From CAVQUE01 sp046290435 (GTDB lineage Bacteria; Actinomycetota; Acidimicrobiia; Acidimicrobiales; UBA8592): a DNA stretch of 64,000 nucleotides. Under the pieces are notes generated by a model. The model made no database searches. It worked only from the letters and a program-made list of their open reading frames with translations, and was not told the origin of the DNA. The translations under genes and the position numbers were made by a program. This document shows positions 36,425-46,032 of this stretch, piece after piece (the first letter of the stretch is position 1; each line of letters opens with the position of its first letter). The DNA lies in assembly GCA_046290435.1 (NCBI GenBank), contig JBKAGO010000038.1, positions 62,001 to 126,000 of the forward strand. The letters run 5' to 3'.

Positions 36425-36994
36425 TCAGTCCGTCGGGTACCGGGCGACGTGGGGGAGGTTTCGGTACTTCTCGGCGACGTCGAGGCCGTAGCCGACGACG
36501 AAGTCCGGCGGGATCTCGAAACCGATGTAGCGCAGATCGGTGTCGGCGGCCTGGCGACCGGCCCGCACGAACAGTGCGCACACCGACAGCGACGCCGGTT
36601 GGCGCGCATTGAGGTTGCGGCGGAGGTAGTTGAGGGTGAGGCCACTGTCGACGATGTCCTCGACCAGCACCACATGGCGATCGACCAGATCGATGTCGAG
36701 ATCCTTCACGATGCGGACCACGCCGCTCGTACGGGTGGAGTTGCCGTAGGACGACACCGCCATGAAGTCGACCTCGAGCGGCAGGTCGATGGCGCGGCTC
36801 AGGTCGGCCATGAAGACGTAGGCGCCCTTGAGAACACACACCAGCAGCGGCTCGAGGCCTTCGTAGTCGCGGGTGATGTCGGCGCCGAGCTCGGCGACAC
36901 GGTCGGCGATGGCCGAGGCGCTGATGAGCTCGTCGCCCGGAGGACGGACCGGTTCGTGCACGGGCGCCCATCGTATTGGCCGACGAGCCGACAT
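36425..36994 (-). CDS. hpt: Hypoxanthine phosphoribosyltransferase
   Basis: 189-aa purine salvage enzyme. The PRPP-binding motif VVLVEDIVDSGLTL and the N-terminal LLVCVLKGAYVFMADLSR are present, together with VDFMAVSSYG. The ATG at 36992-36994 is taken. The longer in-frame extension lies antisense to tilS. It forms the tilS-hpt-ftsH arrangement. Confidence 0.94.
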   Translation of the reverse strand: MSARRPIRWAPVHEPVRPPGDELISASAIADRVAELGADITRDYEGLEPLLVCVLKGAYVFMADLSRAIDLPLEVDFMAVSSYGNSTRTSGVVRIVKDLDIDLVDRHVVLVEDIVDSGLTLNYLRRNLNARQPASLSVCALFVRAGRQAADTDLRYIGFEIPPDFVVGYGLDVAEKYRNLPHVARYPTD

Positions 36995-37064
36995 CGGGCC
37001 CTGTCGGCCGATGGCCCGGCCTCGACCTGGCGCGCGGTCGGGCCGAAGACCCCGGGAGCGACGG

Positions 37065-37982
37065 TCAGCCGGCCGGGGCCGACCCGGCCGGGGGTGCGAC
37101 CAGGCGGAGGCGTCCGGTCGTGCGCTCGACCCGCCAACCCGATCCGACGTCGGTGGCGCGGATGTCGAGCGCGGCGACGGCGAGGACCCGATCGACCGCG
37201 GCGAGGTCGGGAGGATGTGGGCTCCCCCAGGCGCTGCGAATCCAGGTGCGGATGGCCTCACGCGCCACCGCACGCGGCGCAGCGCGCAGCGCTGCGGTAT
37301 CGGTGGGATCGAGCGATGCCGCGGCGCACACGAGGACCTCCGCTGTGTCCCGGAACAGTTCACCCTGGCGGACCAGGACCGGCACGAGATCTCGATCGGC
37401 GACATCGGCGAGCAGCGGGAGGACCTCGTGGCGGATGCGGTTCCGCCGATGACGGGGATCGTCGTTGCTGGAGTCGTGGACGGGTCCGAGGCCGACGGCT
37501 CGGCAGACCGCCTCGGTCTCGTGACGGCGCAGACCGAGGATCGGTCGCTGGACCGATGGGCGAATCCCACCCATGCCGGCGGGCCCCGAACCCCGCAACA
37601 GCGCGAGCAGGATGGTCTCGGCCTGGTCGTCGGCGGTGTGACCGGTGCAGACACCGGGCGGCAGCACCCCGTAGCGCGCATCACGGGCACGCGCTTCGAG
37701 GTTGGGGCCCGGACCCACCTCGACCGACAGGGAGGTGAAGCGCGCACCGAACCGATCGGCCGCAGCGGCGACGACCTCGGCTTCGGCACCCGAACCCGGA
37801 CGCAGACCGTGATCGACGTGGATGGCATGCACCACACAACCGGCGTGGACGCCGAGCACCAGCAGTGCCAGCGAATCGGCTCCGCCGGACACCGCGCAGT
37901 CGATCGCCGAACCGGGAGCGGGGAAGGTGCACCGCTCGATCAGTGCGTCGACTGCGGCCATCGGCGGCGTCGACCCGGGCAC
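37065..37982 (-). CDS. tilS: tRNA(Ile)-lysidine synthetase
   Basis: 305-aa N-type ATP pyrophosphatase that converts C34 of tRNA-Ile(CAU) to lysidine. The PP-loop AVSGGADSLALL is near residue 31, followed by HVDHGLRPGS and CTGHTADDQAET. It lacks the long C-terminal domain of E. coli TilS, as in other actinobacteria. A GTG at 37980-37982 directly follows the stop of the upstream metalloprotease gene. An ATG seven codons later is possible. Confidence 0.93.
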   Translation of the reverse strand: MPGSTPPMAAVDALIERCTFPAPGSAIDCAVSGGADSLALLVLGVHAGCVVHAIHVDHGLRPGSGAEAEVVAAAADRFGARFTSLSVEVGPGPNLEARARDARYGVLPPGVCTGHTADDQAETILLALLRGSGPAGMGGIRPSVQRPILGLRRHETEAVCRAVGLGPVHDSSNDDPRHRRNRIRHEVLPLLADVADRDLVPVLVRQGELFRDTAEVLVCAAASLDPTDTAALRAAPRAVAREAIRTWIRSAWGSPHPPDLAAVDRVLAVAALDIRATDVGSGWRVERTTGRLRLVAPPAGSAPAG

Positions 37983-39074
37983 TCAGCTCGCGCCGGTGGC
38001 GACCGCCATGTCGGCCGAGTCGGCGCTGATGCGGTCGATCCAGTCCTGGGGGGTGCGGATCTCGTCCATGGTGGGGAGGTTCTCGGGGCGCTCCCACGCA
38101 CGCTCGACGAGTTCGGTGCCACCGACGGCCTCGACGGCCTCGATGAAGGATTCGCCGGCCTGGTACTGGTTCATCTTGGCCTCGAGGCCGATGACCTTCT
38201 GGAGAACCCGAGAGATGCCACGTGCGGAGTTGCGCCGTGCCCGCAGCGTCGACGCGAATCGCTCGGCGCTCGGGATCAGATGGGCGCCGGCCCGATCCAT
38301 CGTGATGTCGCCGTGACCCTCGAGCAGGCTCATCATCCCCGAGACCCGGTTGAGGACCTCACGCTGTTCGGGAGTGGCCAAGAGCGCCGGCAGGCCACCG
38401 TCGGCCATCGGGTCCTCGCCCTCGCGGCGGGCTTCGAGGATGCGCTTGACGGCGTCCTTGAGGATCTCGGGATCGGGATCGACGGCGTCGAGCGTCTCGT
38501 TGACCAGCGACAGGAAGTGTTCGCGCAGCCACGGCACCCCCGTGAACTGTGCCCGGTGGGTGACCTCGTGCAGTGCGATCCAGAGGCGGAACTCCTCGGG
38601 AGGGAAAGCGTGCTTCTTCTCGAGGGCCATGATGTTGGGGCCCACGTAGTAGACGATGTCCTGATCCTCGGGGTTCTCGTCCTCGATGATCAACAGGTCG
38701 TACTGGCCGAGAACCCGCGACGACATCCAGCCGAGGAGTACGCCGACCTCGACCCCGCCGGCCCGGCTGGTGAACGAGCTCATCCGGGCGCGCGTCATCT
38801 TCTCGCCGAACTTGTCGGTGACGGGGCGCAGCAGGCGCTGGAACGAATCGATGTTGGCGCCGATCCACATGGGGCGATCCGCGACGCGGGCGCGTGCTTC
38901 GCCGCTGAGGGAGTGGAGACCGGTCTCTGTGGCGACGAGCTCTTCGGCCTGAGCGGTGAACCGTTCGAAGTCCGGGGCCAGGGTGTCGTAGTGGGCACCG
39001 GGCTTCGCGCCGGTTCGGTCCGCTATGCGGGTGGCGACACGCTGGGCCAGGTCCCAGTCGACGGGGCCCGTCAC
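37983..39074 (-). CDS. Zinc-dependent metalloprotease, Zincin_2 (DUF2342) family
   Basis: 363-aa protein with the zincin motif HEVTH (about residue 169) and a conserved SLLEGHGDITMD further on, where E and H are expected in the active site. The family is actinobacterial and was once annotated as F420-biosynthesis associated. True substrates are unknown. It starts with GTG at 39074, just after a 49-aa membrane protein, and is directly followed by tilS. Confidence 0.88.
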   Translation of the reverse strand: MTGPVDWDLAQRVATRIADRTGAKPGAHYDTLAPDFERFTAQAEELVATETGLHSLSGEARARVADRPMWIGANIDSFQRLLRPVTDKFGEKMTRARMSSFTSRAGGVEVGVLLGWMSSRVLGQYDLLIIEDENPEDQDIVYYVGPNIMALEKKHAFPPEEFRLWIALHEVTHRAQFTGVPWLREHFLSLVNETLDAVDPDPEILKDAVKRILEARREGEDPMADGGLPALLATPEQREVLNRVSGMMSLLEGHGDITMDRAGAHLIPSAERFASTLRARRNSARGISRVLQKVIGLEAKMNQYQAGESFIEAVEAVGGTELVERAWERPENLPTMDEIRTPQDWIDRISADSADMAVATGAS

Positions 39075-39078
39075 GCTG

Positions 39079-39228
39079 CTAGCGCCGCCGCTGCGAGCGC
39101 GGCGGATAGCGGGGAGCGACGACCTTGACGATGTAGCCGGCGACGACTGCGAGCACGGCCAGGATCACCGTGGGCGTGAGCACCACTGCGATCCAGAAAT
39201 GCCACTCGGGGGCAGCAAAGACATGCAT
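39079..39228 (-). CDS. Small single-pass membrane protein (49 aa)
   Basis: The frame opens with ATG at 39226-39228 and ends with TAG. It encodes MHVFAAPEWHFWIAVVL, a hydrophobic helix (about 12-36) and a basic tail (PRYPPRSQRRR). Codon use follows the local GC-rich third position, and the stop lies 4 bp before the metalloprotease GTG, which supports a real co-transcribed gene. It has the inside-positive topology of a small membrane adaptor. No family is recognised. Confidence 0.65.
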   Translation of the reverse strand: MHVFAAPEWHFWIAVVLTPTVILAVLAVVAGYIVKVVAPRYPPRSQRRR

Positions 39229-39282
39229 GGCCGGTCACTGTAGACGCTCGGGGCGGGTACATGACACGTCGGGGCCGCAGCG

Positions 39283-39645
39283 CTAGAGGTCGTTGACGTC
39301 GATCTCGCCGAGATCGACGCGACGCAAGGTGTCGCTGATGCGCAGTTGCAGCGACAGCGGGGCTGTCTCGATGGACTGTTCGAGCATGGCCGCCTTGTAA
39401 CGCATCTGGAGATCGATACGGGACACGCAGGGTAGGCAGTGGCCGAGCTCCTGACGGGCGGCATCGACGCGGGCCGGGTCCGGCCTGCCCTCGAGGATCT
39501 GCGACATCAGGCTCTGGGAGTGTTCGCAGCGTTCGGGGATGCCGGGGCATCCACCCCGTGCGGCACCCAGTGTGAGATCCCGGGCCCTGCGACCGAAGTC
39601 GGGACCTTCGGAGCCCATCGGCAATCCATCGGCGTTCATCGTCAT
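39283..39645 (-). CDS. Probable anti-sigma factor (RsrA/ZAS-like)
   Basis: 120-aa protein next to the ECF sigma gene. It has CEHSQSLMSQILEG followed by a HCLPC pair (about residues 69-73), similar to the zinc-binding anti-sigma (ZAS) fold of RsrA, although the usual HxxxCxxC spacing is altered. An extra N-terminal segment includes another Cys. The six-base gap after the sigma gene indicates one operon. By analogy it holds the sigma factor inactive until thiol oxidation. The altered spacing makes redox sensing uncertain. Confidence 0.7.
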   Translation of the reverse strand: MTMNADGLPMGSEGPDFGRRARDLTLGAARGGCPGIPERCEHSQSLMSQILEGRPDPARVDAARQELGHCLPCVSRIDLQMRYKAAMLEQSIETAPLSLQLRISDTLRRVDLGEIDVNDL

Positions 39646-39651
39646 CTCAGG

Positions 39652-40344
39652 TCATCCCTCCACGCCGGCGCACACGGCGGCTGCGGCGTTTCCGTTGTCC
39701 GATCCGGCGGAGTGATCATCGTCGGGAGAAGCGGTGTGGCCTTCGTCCGCCGAGTTCGCGCCGGTCGGTTCGGTGTCGTCGACGGCGTCGAGGAATCCTC
39801 GACGCCGGCCGAAGTCACCCAACTGCTCGAGGAGGCGTTTTCTTCCCCGATGCAGCCGCGACATGACGGTTCCGATGGGAACATCGAGGATCTCGGCGAT
39901 CTCCTTGTAGGAGAAACCCTCGACATCGGCGAGCAGGACGGCGTCGCGGTACTGCTCGGGTAACGCCTCGATGGCGTCTTTGACCTCGCCCTCGGTGAGG
40001 TGGTCGAACAGTACGTCCTCGGCGCTGCGCCCGAGGCGGGAGGTCTCGGCGTCGCCGAGGCGGCGGTACATGTAGAAGTCCTCGACGTCGCCCAGGTCGC
40101 GCTCGTCGGGCCGCCGTTGCTTCTTGCGGTAGGAGTTGATGTAGGCGTTGGTGAGGATGCGGAACAGCCAGGCGCGCAGGTTGGTGCCCTCCTCGAAACC
40201 GCCGAAGCCGCGGTAGCCGCGCAAGTAGGTCTCCTGCACCAGGTCCTCGGCGTCGGCGCGGTTGCGGGTCATCCGCATCGCGTGCGCGAAGAGCTGGTCC
40301 ATGTAGGGCATCGCCTGCTCTGCGAACGTCGCCTGATCAGCCAT
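39652..40344 (-). CDS. ECF RNA polymerase sigma factor, SigR/SigH-like
   Basis: 230-aa sigma factor. Region 2 includes RADAEDLVQETYLRGYRGF and LRAWLFRILTNAYINSYRKKQRRP, characteristic of the SigR/SigH group, and region 4 is LPEQYRDAVLLADVEGFSYKEIAEIL. The acidic C-terminal tail (~45 residues) is unusual. The group responds to disulfide stress and reads GGGAAT/GTT promoters. Those do not match the TGTAAC promoters of the YcaO cluster, so this sigma is probably not their activator. Confidence 0.93.
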   Translation of the reverse strand: MADQATFAEQAMPYMDQLFAHAMRMTRNRADAEDLVQETYLRGYRGFGGFEEGTNLRAWLFRILTNAYINSYRKKQRRPDERDLGDVEDFYMYRRLGDAETSRLGRSAEDVLFDHLTEGEVKDAIEALPEQYRDAVLLADVEGFSYKEIAEILDVPIGTVMSRLHRGRKRLLEQLGDFGRRRGFLDAVDDTEPTGANSADEGHTASPDDDHSAGSDNGNAAAAVCAGVEG

Positions 40345-40487
40345 CGGGCCACCCTATCCCTGCGCACCGACAGCGTCGGATCGGCCCCGGGGTCGATCCG
40401 ACGATCCGAGGTCCACGCCTGAGCCACCAGGCAGCCGGCGGACGTTCTATCGTTGCCCGCGGTGGGTGGCCGACCGGGAGGACGACG

Positions 40488-42212
40488 GTGAGCGGTAGCG
40501 GAGGATGGCCCGGCGGACCGGATCCCACCCGGCGCATCGAACCCGGGGGGCATCAGCCTCAGGGCGGAACGGATTCGGCGGGCACGGCGGCGTCAGCCTC
40601 GGGCCCCGAGCCGTGGAATCCCGTGGCGATCGCCGCCGCGATCGTGGTGCTGATCGGGCTGGTGGTGGCCGTCGTGGCCTTCACCGGCGCGGACGATCAG
40701 GACGTGACCACGGCGGCGGGAGCCGACGACAGCGGCGATGACGACGCAGCGGACCGCAGCGACGAGGACGACGGCAGCGACGACGCCCCCGCCGATCCCG
40801 AGCCCACCACGGAGCCCTCACCGACGCCGGAGCCCACCGCCGAACCGACGTTGGAGCCACGCGTGGCCCCCAGCGTCGACGATCTCGCCCGGTCGGTCGT
40901 GCAGGTCCAGTTGCTCCTGGGCGACCAGATCACCTGCACCGGCAGCGGCACCATCGTCGAAGCCGACGGCACCGTCCTGACCAACAGCCACGTCATCGCG
41001 CAGTCGCCGTTCTGCCCGCACGACCGCATCGGCGTCGCCATCACCGATCGCCCCGAACAGCCCCCCGTGCTGGCGTTCGAGGCCGAGCTGTTGGTCGACG
41101 ACGCCGAGCTCGACCTCGCCGTCATCCGTATCGCTCGCACGCTCGACGGCGAGCCGGTCACGCAGGAGTTCCCGGTCGTCGAAATCGGCGACTCCGACAC
41201 GCTCTCGCTGGGCGATCGCCTGCGGGTCATCGGCTATCCCGGCATCGGCGGCGAGACGATCACCTTCACCGAGGGCACCATCTCGGGCTTCGTGTCGGTG
41301 CCCGGCATCGGCGACCGCAGCTGGCTGAAGACCGACGCCACCATCTCCGGTGGTAACAGCGGCGGCCTCGCCGTCGATGGGGAGGGCTTCCTGGTCGGCA
41401 TTCCCACCATCGTCGGCACTGGCGACGGTCTCATCACCGACTGCCGTGTCGTCAACGACACCAACGGCGACGGCCGCATCGACCAGACCGACAACTGCGT
41501 CCCCGTCGGCGGGTTCATCAACGGCATCCGTCCCGTCAACCTCGCCGAGGACGTCCTGACCGCAGCGGCCACGGCGACCCCCATTCAGCCGGCGGAGCCG
41601 ATGGTCGCCGAGCCCATGGCCGCCGAACGCCCCGTCGCCACCGACGGCGTGTGGAGCCTGTCGACCACCGATGGCATCCCGGACGCACCGGTCACGGTGG
41701 TACAGGCCGGCGTGCCCCAGCTCTGCCTCAGCTGGGACTTCGAGGCGGTCCCGCCCGGAGCGCCGGTCGAGATCGTGTGGTTGATCGACGGGACCCCGGA
41801 ACCGGATGCCGGTTTCGTCGGCGTCAACGAGGGCCAGGAGACCGGCGGGTTCTTCTCGTGCATCACCAACGATGCCGGCCTGGCCGGCGGGATCTACGAG
41901 GTGGGCTGGTTCGTGGACGACGAGCCCGTCTTCGCCGACGGGATCTACGTCGGCGGCAACCGCACGCCCATCACCCTGACCGTGCTGAACGCGACGGACA
42001 CGGCGCTGTGTGTGGTGCAGTTCGCCCCGAGCGGGACGATCACCTTCGGCCTCAACCGCATCGCAGCCCCGATCCCGCCCGGCGGGACCTTCGACGTCGT
42101 GTTGGCGTCGGGGCGCTACGACGGCCGGGTGATCGACTGCGACGGCGCCCTGCTCATCGAGGACACCGAGGGCGCCGACATCGACACGGATTCGACCCTG
42201 ACCGTTTCGTAG
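40488..42212 (+). CDS. Membrane-anchored HtrA-like trypsin-type serine protease
   Basis: 574-aa protein with a cytosolic Pro/Gly-rich start, one membrane helix (46-66), an acidic Glu/Pro/Thr linker and an external S1C protease domain. The triad is H168 (TNSHVI), D209 (LDLAVI) and S291 (SGGNSGG). No PDZ domain is seen. The ~200-residue C-terminal part has two beta-sandwich-like segments of unknown function. The GTG at 40488 has GGGAGG upstream. It is divergent from the sigma operon and convergent with gdh. It probably acts in envelope protein quality control. Confidence 0.88.
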   Translation: MSGSGGWPGGPDPTRRIEPGGHQPQGGTDSAGTAASASGPEPWNPVAIAAAIVVLIGLVVAVVAFTGADDQDVTTAAGADDSGDDDAADRSDEDDGSDDAPADPEPTTEPSPTPEPTAEPTLEPRVAPSVDDLARSVVQVQLLLGDQITCTGSGTIVEADGTVLTNSHVIAQSPFCPHDRIGVAITDRPEQPPVLAFEAELLVDDAELDLAVIRIARTLDGEPVTQEFPVVEIGDSDTLSLGDRLRVIGYPGIGGETITFTEGTISGFVSVPGIGDRSWLKTDATISGGNSGGLAVDGEGFLVGIPTIVGTGDGLITDCRVVNDTNGDGRIDQTDNCVPVGGFINGIRPVNLAEDVLTAAATATPIQPAEPMVAEPMAAERPVATDGVWSLSTTDGIPDAPVTVVQAGVPQLCLSWDFEAVPPGAPVEIVWLIDGTPEPDAGFVGVNEGQETGGFFSCITNDAGLAGGIYEVGWFVDDEPVFADGIYVGGNRTPITLTVLNATDTALCVVQFAPSGTITFGLNRIAAPIPPGGTFDVVLASGRYDGRVIDCDGALLIEDTEGADIDTDSTLTVS

Positions 42213-42245
42213 GAGCCGAGGGCTCCTGGTCGGAGCCCGCCCGCG

Positions 42246-43532
42246 TCAGCCGGCGAAGTAGTCGCTGGTTCCCTTGGCGTGCACTGCGTCGGCGAGGCGG
42301 GCGAGGGCGTGCACATAGGCGGCTTCCCGATAGCTGAAGCTGCGCTCGTCGGCGAGGTCGAAGACGGCCTTGGCCTCGCGGCGCATGATCTCGGCGAGGC
42401 GGTGGTGGACCTCGTCGAGGGTCCAGGCGAACCCGTTGCGGTTCTGGACCCACTCGAAGTACGAGACGGTGACACCGCCCGCGTTGGCCAGGATGTCGGG
42501 CACGAGCGCGATGCCTCGTTCGTCGAGGATCGCATCGCCATCGGGGGTGACGGGGCCGTTCGCGACCTCCACCACGGTGCGGGCCCGCACCCGGGCGGCG
42601 TTGTCCGCGTGGATCTGGTTCTCGAGCGCGGCCGGCACCAGGATGTCGACGTCGAGTTCGAGGAGTTCGTCGTTGGTGATCTGTTCGGCGTCGACCATCT
42701 CGCACACCGTGCCCTCGCAGTACACGGCCTGCAGGCGACGGCTGTCGTTCTTGGCATGCACGATGCTCGGGACGTCGAAGCCCTCGGGGCGGTGGATGCC
42801 GCCCTGGGAATCGCTGACGGCGACCACCCGGTAGCCATCGGCGTGCAGCAGCAACGCGATGTGCTGGCCGCCGTTGCCGAACCCCTGCACGGCGACCGTC
42901 ATCGTCGAGGGGTCCCAGCCGTTGCGCTCCTCCAGCACCTTGACGCAGTGGTAGGCCCCGCGACCCGTGGCGTCGTCACGCCCGAGGCTGCCCCCCAGGG
43001 CGATGGGTTTGCCGGTGAACACGCCGGGTTCGTGGCGCCGGGTGATCTTGGCGTACTCGTCGGTCATCCAGCCCATGACCATGGCGTTCGTGTAGACGTC
43101 GGGCGCGGGGATGTCGAGCTCGGGACCGATGTGGTCGGCGATGCGGTCGACGAAGCTGCGGCTCAGACGTTCGAGCTCGAGGCGTGACAGCGACTTGGGA
43201 TCGACGGTGACGCCGCCCTTGCCGCCGCCGTAGGGAATGCCGACCACTGCACACTTGAGGGTCATCCACAACGCCAGCGCCTTCACCTCGGAGAGGTCGA
43301 CCTGGGGGTGGTAGCGGATCCCGCCCTTGGTGGGGCCGCGCAGATCGTTGTGCCGTACCCGGTAACCGGTGAACACCGACAGCGAGCCGTCGTCGCGCCG
43401 CACCGGTACGGCGACCTCGAGCGCGGCCTTGGGATGGCGCAGCACCTCGAGGACCTCGTCGTGCAGATCGGCGCGCTCGGCGATCTGGTGGAGACGTTCG
43501 AGAGCGGACTCGTAGAGGTCGGCGTGTTCCAT
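42246..43532 (-). CDS. Glutamate dehydrogenase (Glu/Leu/Phe/Val dehydrogenase family)
   Basis: 428-aa NAD(P)-dependent enzyme that interconverts glutamate and 2-oxoglutarate plus ammonia. The catalytic segment PYGGGKGGVTVDP contains the active lysine, and VAVQGFGNGGQH is the nucleotide-binding glycine motif. The length is typical of the NAD-type hexameric enzymes. Cofactor specificity cannot be stated. It is first downstream of the FHA/kinase operon, but separated by its own start region. Confidence 0.94.
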   Translation of the reverse strand: MEHADLYESALERLHQIAERADLHDEVLEVLRHPKAALEVAVPVRRDDGSLSVFTGYRVRHNDLRGPTKGGIRYHPQVDLSEVKALALWMTLKCAVVGIPYGGGKGGVTVDPKSLSRLELERLSRSFVDRIADHIGPELDIPAPDVYTNAMVMGWMTDEYAKITRRHEPGVFTGKPIALGGSLGRDDATGRGAYHCVKVLEERNGWDPSTMTVAVQGFGNGGQHIALLLHADGYRVVAVSDSQGGIHRPEGFDVPSIVHAKNDSRRLQAVYCEGTVCEMVDAEQITNDELLELDVDILVPAALENQIHADNAARVRARTVVEVANGPVTPDGDAILDERGIALVPDILANAGGVTVSYFEWVQNRNGFAWTLDEVHHRLAEIMRREAKAVFDLADERSFSYREAAYVHALARLADAVHAKGTSDYFAG

Positions 43533-43571
43533 CGGATGTGCCTTTCGAGCCGGTGCGACGCCCGGCCGATC

Positions 43572-45232
43572 TCAGCGGACGTGATGCTCGTGGTAGGTGA
43601 AGGACCGATCGCCGAGGAAGACCTCGGCGCCGTTGGACATGACGACCTTCTCGCCGCTGGCCAGGCGGCGCGGGGTCTGGCCGGGCCCTTCGCGCAGGTA
43701 CGTGCCGTTGGCGGTGTCGAGATCGCTGATGAGCACGTCCCAGTCGCGCATCTCCAACAAGATGTGGCGTCGGGAGATCTTGAGCTCGTCGTCGGTGAGC
43801 GTCAGCGGGGCCGCCTGCTCGCTGTCGACCAGGTCGTCGATCCGCGGATCCCGACCGGCGACGGTGGTCCACTGCATCGAGTAGGTGGAGCCGTCGTCGA
43901 AGGTCAACACCCCCAGCGGGGGACGATCGCCCTGGACGAGCACCTTGGTCTCGCTGGCACCCATCTTCACCCCGGTGCGGCTGCAGAACCGGGCCTCGGG
44001 ATGGTTGAAGAACCCGCGGGGAGACAGCACACCCAGGACCTTGACCGGTTGCGCATAGGGCGGCATGTCGTCGGTGGGGGTGACCGGTGCGGCATCGGGA
44101 GCCGGCGGCTCTGCCGGCATCTCGGGGATCGGCGTCCGGCCGGAGAGATCGACCGGACCCGTGAGCGAGATGAGCTGGTATCGGTCGGGCGAGACCGGGC
44201 CGTCGGCGCCGGGTGCGGCCCCGGGCGGCGGTGGAGGCGGCGCGGCCGACGCCGCCACGGGTGGTGGAGGCGGCGGTGCGGCGACCGGCGGCGGGGGTGG
44301 CGGCGGCACCTGCGCAGCGGGTGGGGGCGGTGGCGGTGCGGCTGCCGGCTCGGCGAAGGGCGGTGCCGGCACCGCAGCAGCAGGCGGGGCGGTGGGGTCC
44401 GCGGGGCGGAGGTGGCGGCCGGCGGCGGTGGCGCGCCGCAGGCGGCGGCGGTGGCGGCGCAGATCCGCGGCGGCGGCGGTGGCGGCGCAGCATCCGCAGG
44501 CGGCGGCGGTGGCGGCGCAGCATCCGCAGGCGGCGGCGGTGGCGGCGCAGCATCCGCAGGCGGCGGCACGGGGGCCGGCTCGGCAGCGGGAGCCGGCTCG
44601 GGTGGGGGTGGGACCACCGCCGGCGTCGCAACGACGGGCTCGGGCTCGGCCGGGGCAGGAGCGACATCGACCTGCGGCGCGGGGATGGGGGGCGCGGGCG
44701 TCGCCTCGGGCTCGACGTCGCCAGCGGCAGCGTCGTCCGGCGCCTCGTCGACCGACACGGGATCTGCGGCGGCGCCCGGTGATGCAGCGCCGTTGCCGGC
44801 GCCGGCGACGACGATGCCGGCACCCTCCACGGCGCCACCGTCGAACGACACCCAACCCGGCACGGTGGCGTCGGGCGTTCCGGACAACACGATTGCCGTG
44901 AGATCGTCGGCCATGTAGCGGCCCGACAGACCCATGATCGATCCCGCCGCAGACTGCGCCCGACCGGACACGACGACGTCGACGGCGCCCACGGCGAAGG
45001 CATCGGCACCACCGGGGAAGAAGTCGACGACCGCAGCCGCGTCCAGAGCGCGCCGGAGGAACATGCCTGCGAGGCCGCGGATGCGTTCCTCGCGGGCGTC
45101 GGTGGCGAGCAACGTCGCGGTCTCGGCGACGACCTCTCCGGTGGGCGATCCGAGCAGCACGATGGTGTCGCCGCGACGCAGGACCGCGCCGTCGCCGGCA
45201 ACGATCCCGATGCGGGTGGATTCGGCTGTCAT
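43572..45232 (-). CDS. FHA-domain protein with apparent frameshift in Pro-rich linker
   Basis: Two reading frames together give one plausible protein of about 550 aa. The first, from ATG 45232 to about 44490, is a domain I do not recognise (begins MTAESTRIGIVAGDGAVLRR) followed by Ala/Pro repeats. The second, from about 44402 to 43572, continues Pro-rich and ends in an FHA domain (LKISRRHILLEMRD, SDLDTANGTYL, near the C-terminus). The frame must change in the repeat at 44403-44490, where two units carry deletions. This may be real or an assembly error. FHA domains bind phosphothreonine. The start overlaps the kinase stop by one base, so it is the likely kinase target. Confidence 0.75.
44433..44576 (-). 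repeat. 30-bp Pro/Ala-coding tandem repeat, about five imperfect copies
   Basis: Copies start near 44547, 44517 and 44487 and are nearly identical at 30 bp. The next two (44459 and 44433) are 28 and 26 bp long. They encode PPPPPPADAA in the first frame. The shortened copies coincide with the loss of the frame in the FHA protein. Confidence 0.85.
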
Positions 45233-46032
45233 CAGATCAGACCTCCTGCCTGCTCGAGCTCTTCGGCGAACGCCAGCGCCGACGGGTGCCGCTGGCCTCG
45301 TTGGGGCGCGAGCGCCCGTTCGATGACCGCCCGCACCGCCGGTGCGACATCGTCGCTGATGACGGGATCGGTGTGCAGGACATGGCGGAACGCGTCGAGC
45401 ACCGACCCCTGCGGGATCTCGCCGTAGCACCCGGCTCCGGTCAGCCCCACATGGAGCGTGATCGCCAGGGACCAGACATCGGAGGTCCGCATGGCGCGCT
45501 CGCCGTAGACGATGTCGGGCTCCATGAACTCGATCGAACCAATGGGCCCGACACCGGTGGTGGTCATCCCGGGCGCCCACACCTGGGCCAGGCCGAGATC
45601 GGCCAGATACCCGCGTCCGTCCTCGAGCATGATGTTCTCCGGCTTGATGTCACGGTGCACGACGCCGACCTCGTGCAGCGCATGGGCGCCGCGGGCAGCG
45701 TCGGCGACGGCCCGGATGACGGTCGCGGCGTCGAGACCGCCGTTGTGCCCCAGCGACTGCTGGGGGTAGAAGCGCATCACGTAGAACAACCGACCGTCCT
45801 GCTGGCCCGCGTCGTAGAGCGTGACGAGGTGGGGCGACTGCACCGACGAGAAGACCTGGAGCTCGGTGGCCAGACGCGTGAAGTCTGCGTCGGTGGCGTT
45901 GTGCTCGAGCAGCTTGAGGGCGACGAACTCGGCGTCGAGACCCAGGCGCTGGGGCGGGCGAGCCCGGTGGAAGACGCCGTGGTTGCCCCGCCCGATGACG
46001 TCGACGAGCTCGTAGTCCGCTATCCAGCTCAC
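45232..46032 (-). CDS. Cytosolic Ser/Thr protein kinase
   Basis: 266-aa complete Hanks kinase: GRGNHGVF glycine loop, ALKLL with the catalytic Lys, HRDIKPEN loop, DLG instead of DFG, and SDVWSLAITLH. There is no membrane or extracellular sensor, unlike PknB. Its stop shares a base with the FHA gene start (TGATG), and its start overlaps the TSUP permease end. The layout suggests the kinase phosphorylates the neighbouring FHA protein or the membrane proteins. Catalytic residues are intact. Confidence 0.9.
   Translation of the reverse strand: MSWIADYELVDVIGRGNHGVFHRARPPQRLGLDAEFVALKLLEHNATDADFTRLATELQVFSSVQSPHLVTLYDAGQQDGRLFYVMRFYPQQSLGHNGGLDAATVIRAVADAARGAHALHEVGVVHRDIKPENIMLEDGRGYLADLGLAQVWAPGMTTTGVGPIGSIEFMEPDIVYGERAMRTSDVWSLAITLHVGLTGAGCYGEIPQGSVLDAFRHVLHTDPVISDDVAPAVRAVIERALAPQRGQRHPSALAFAEELEQAGGLI

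Noticed and set aside
39390..39425. TGTAAC at about 39399 as another ECF-like promoter
   Set aside because: No GTC occurs 17 bases downstream, and the site is inside the anti-sigma gene on the opposite strand.
39652..40344. SigR-like sigma factor as activator of the YcaO cluster
   Set aside because: Its group recognises GGGAAT/GTT-type promoters, unlike TGTAAC-N17-GTC, and it is more than 20 kb away.
44433..44576. Possible CRISPR-like array of 30-bp units
   Set aside because: The units are directly tandem with no unique spacers and encode Pro/Ala. It is a coding repeat.
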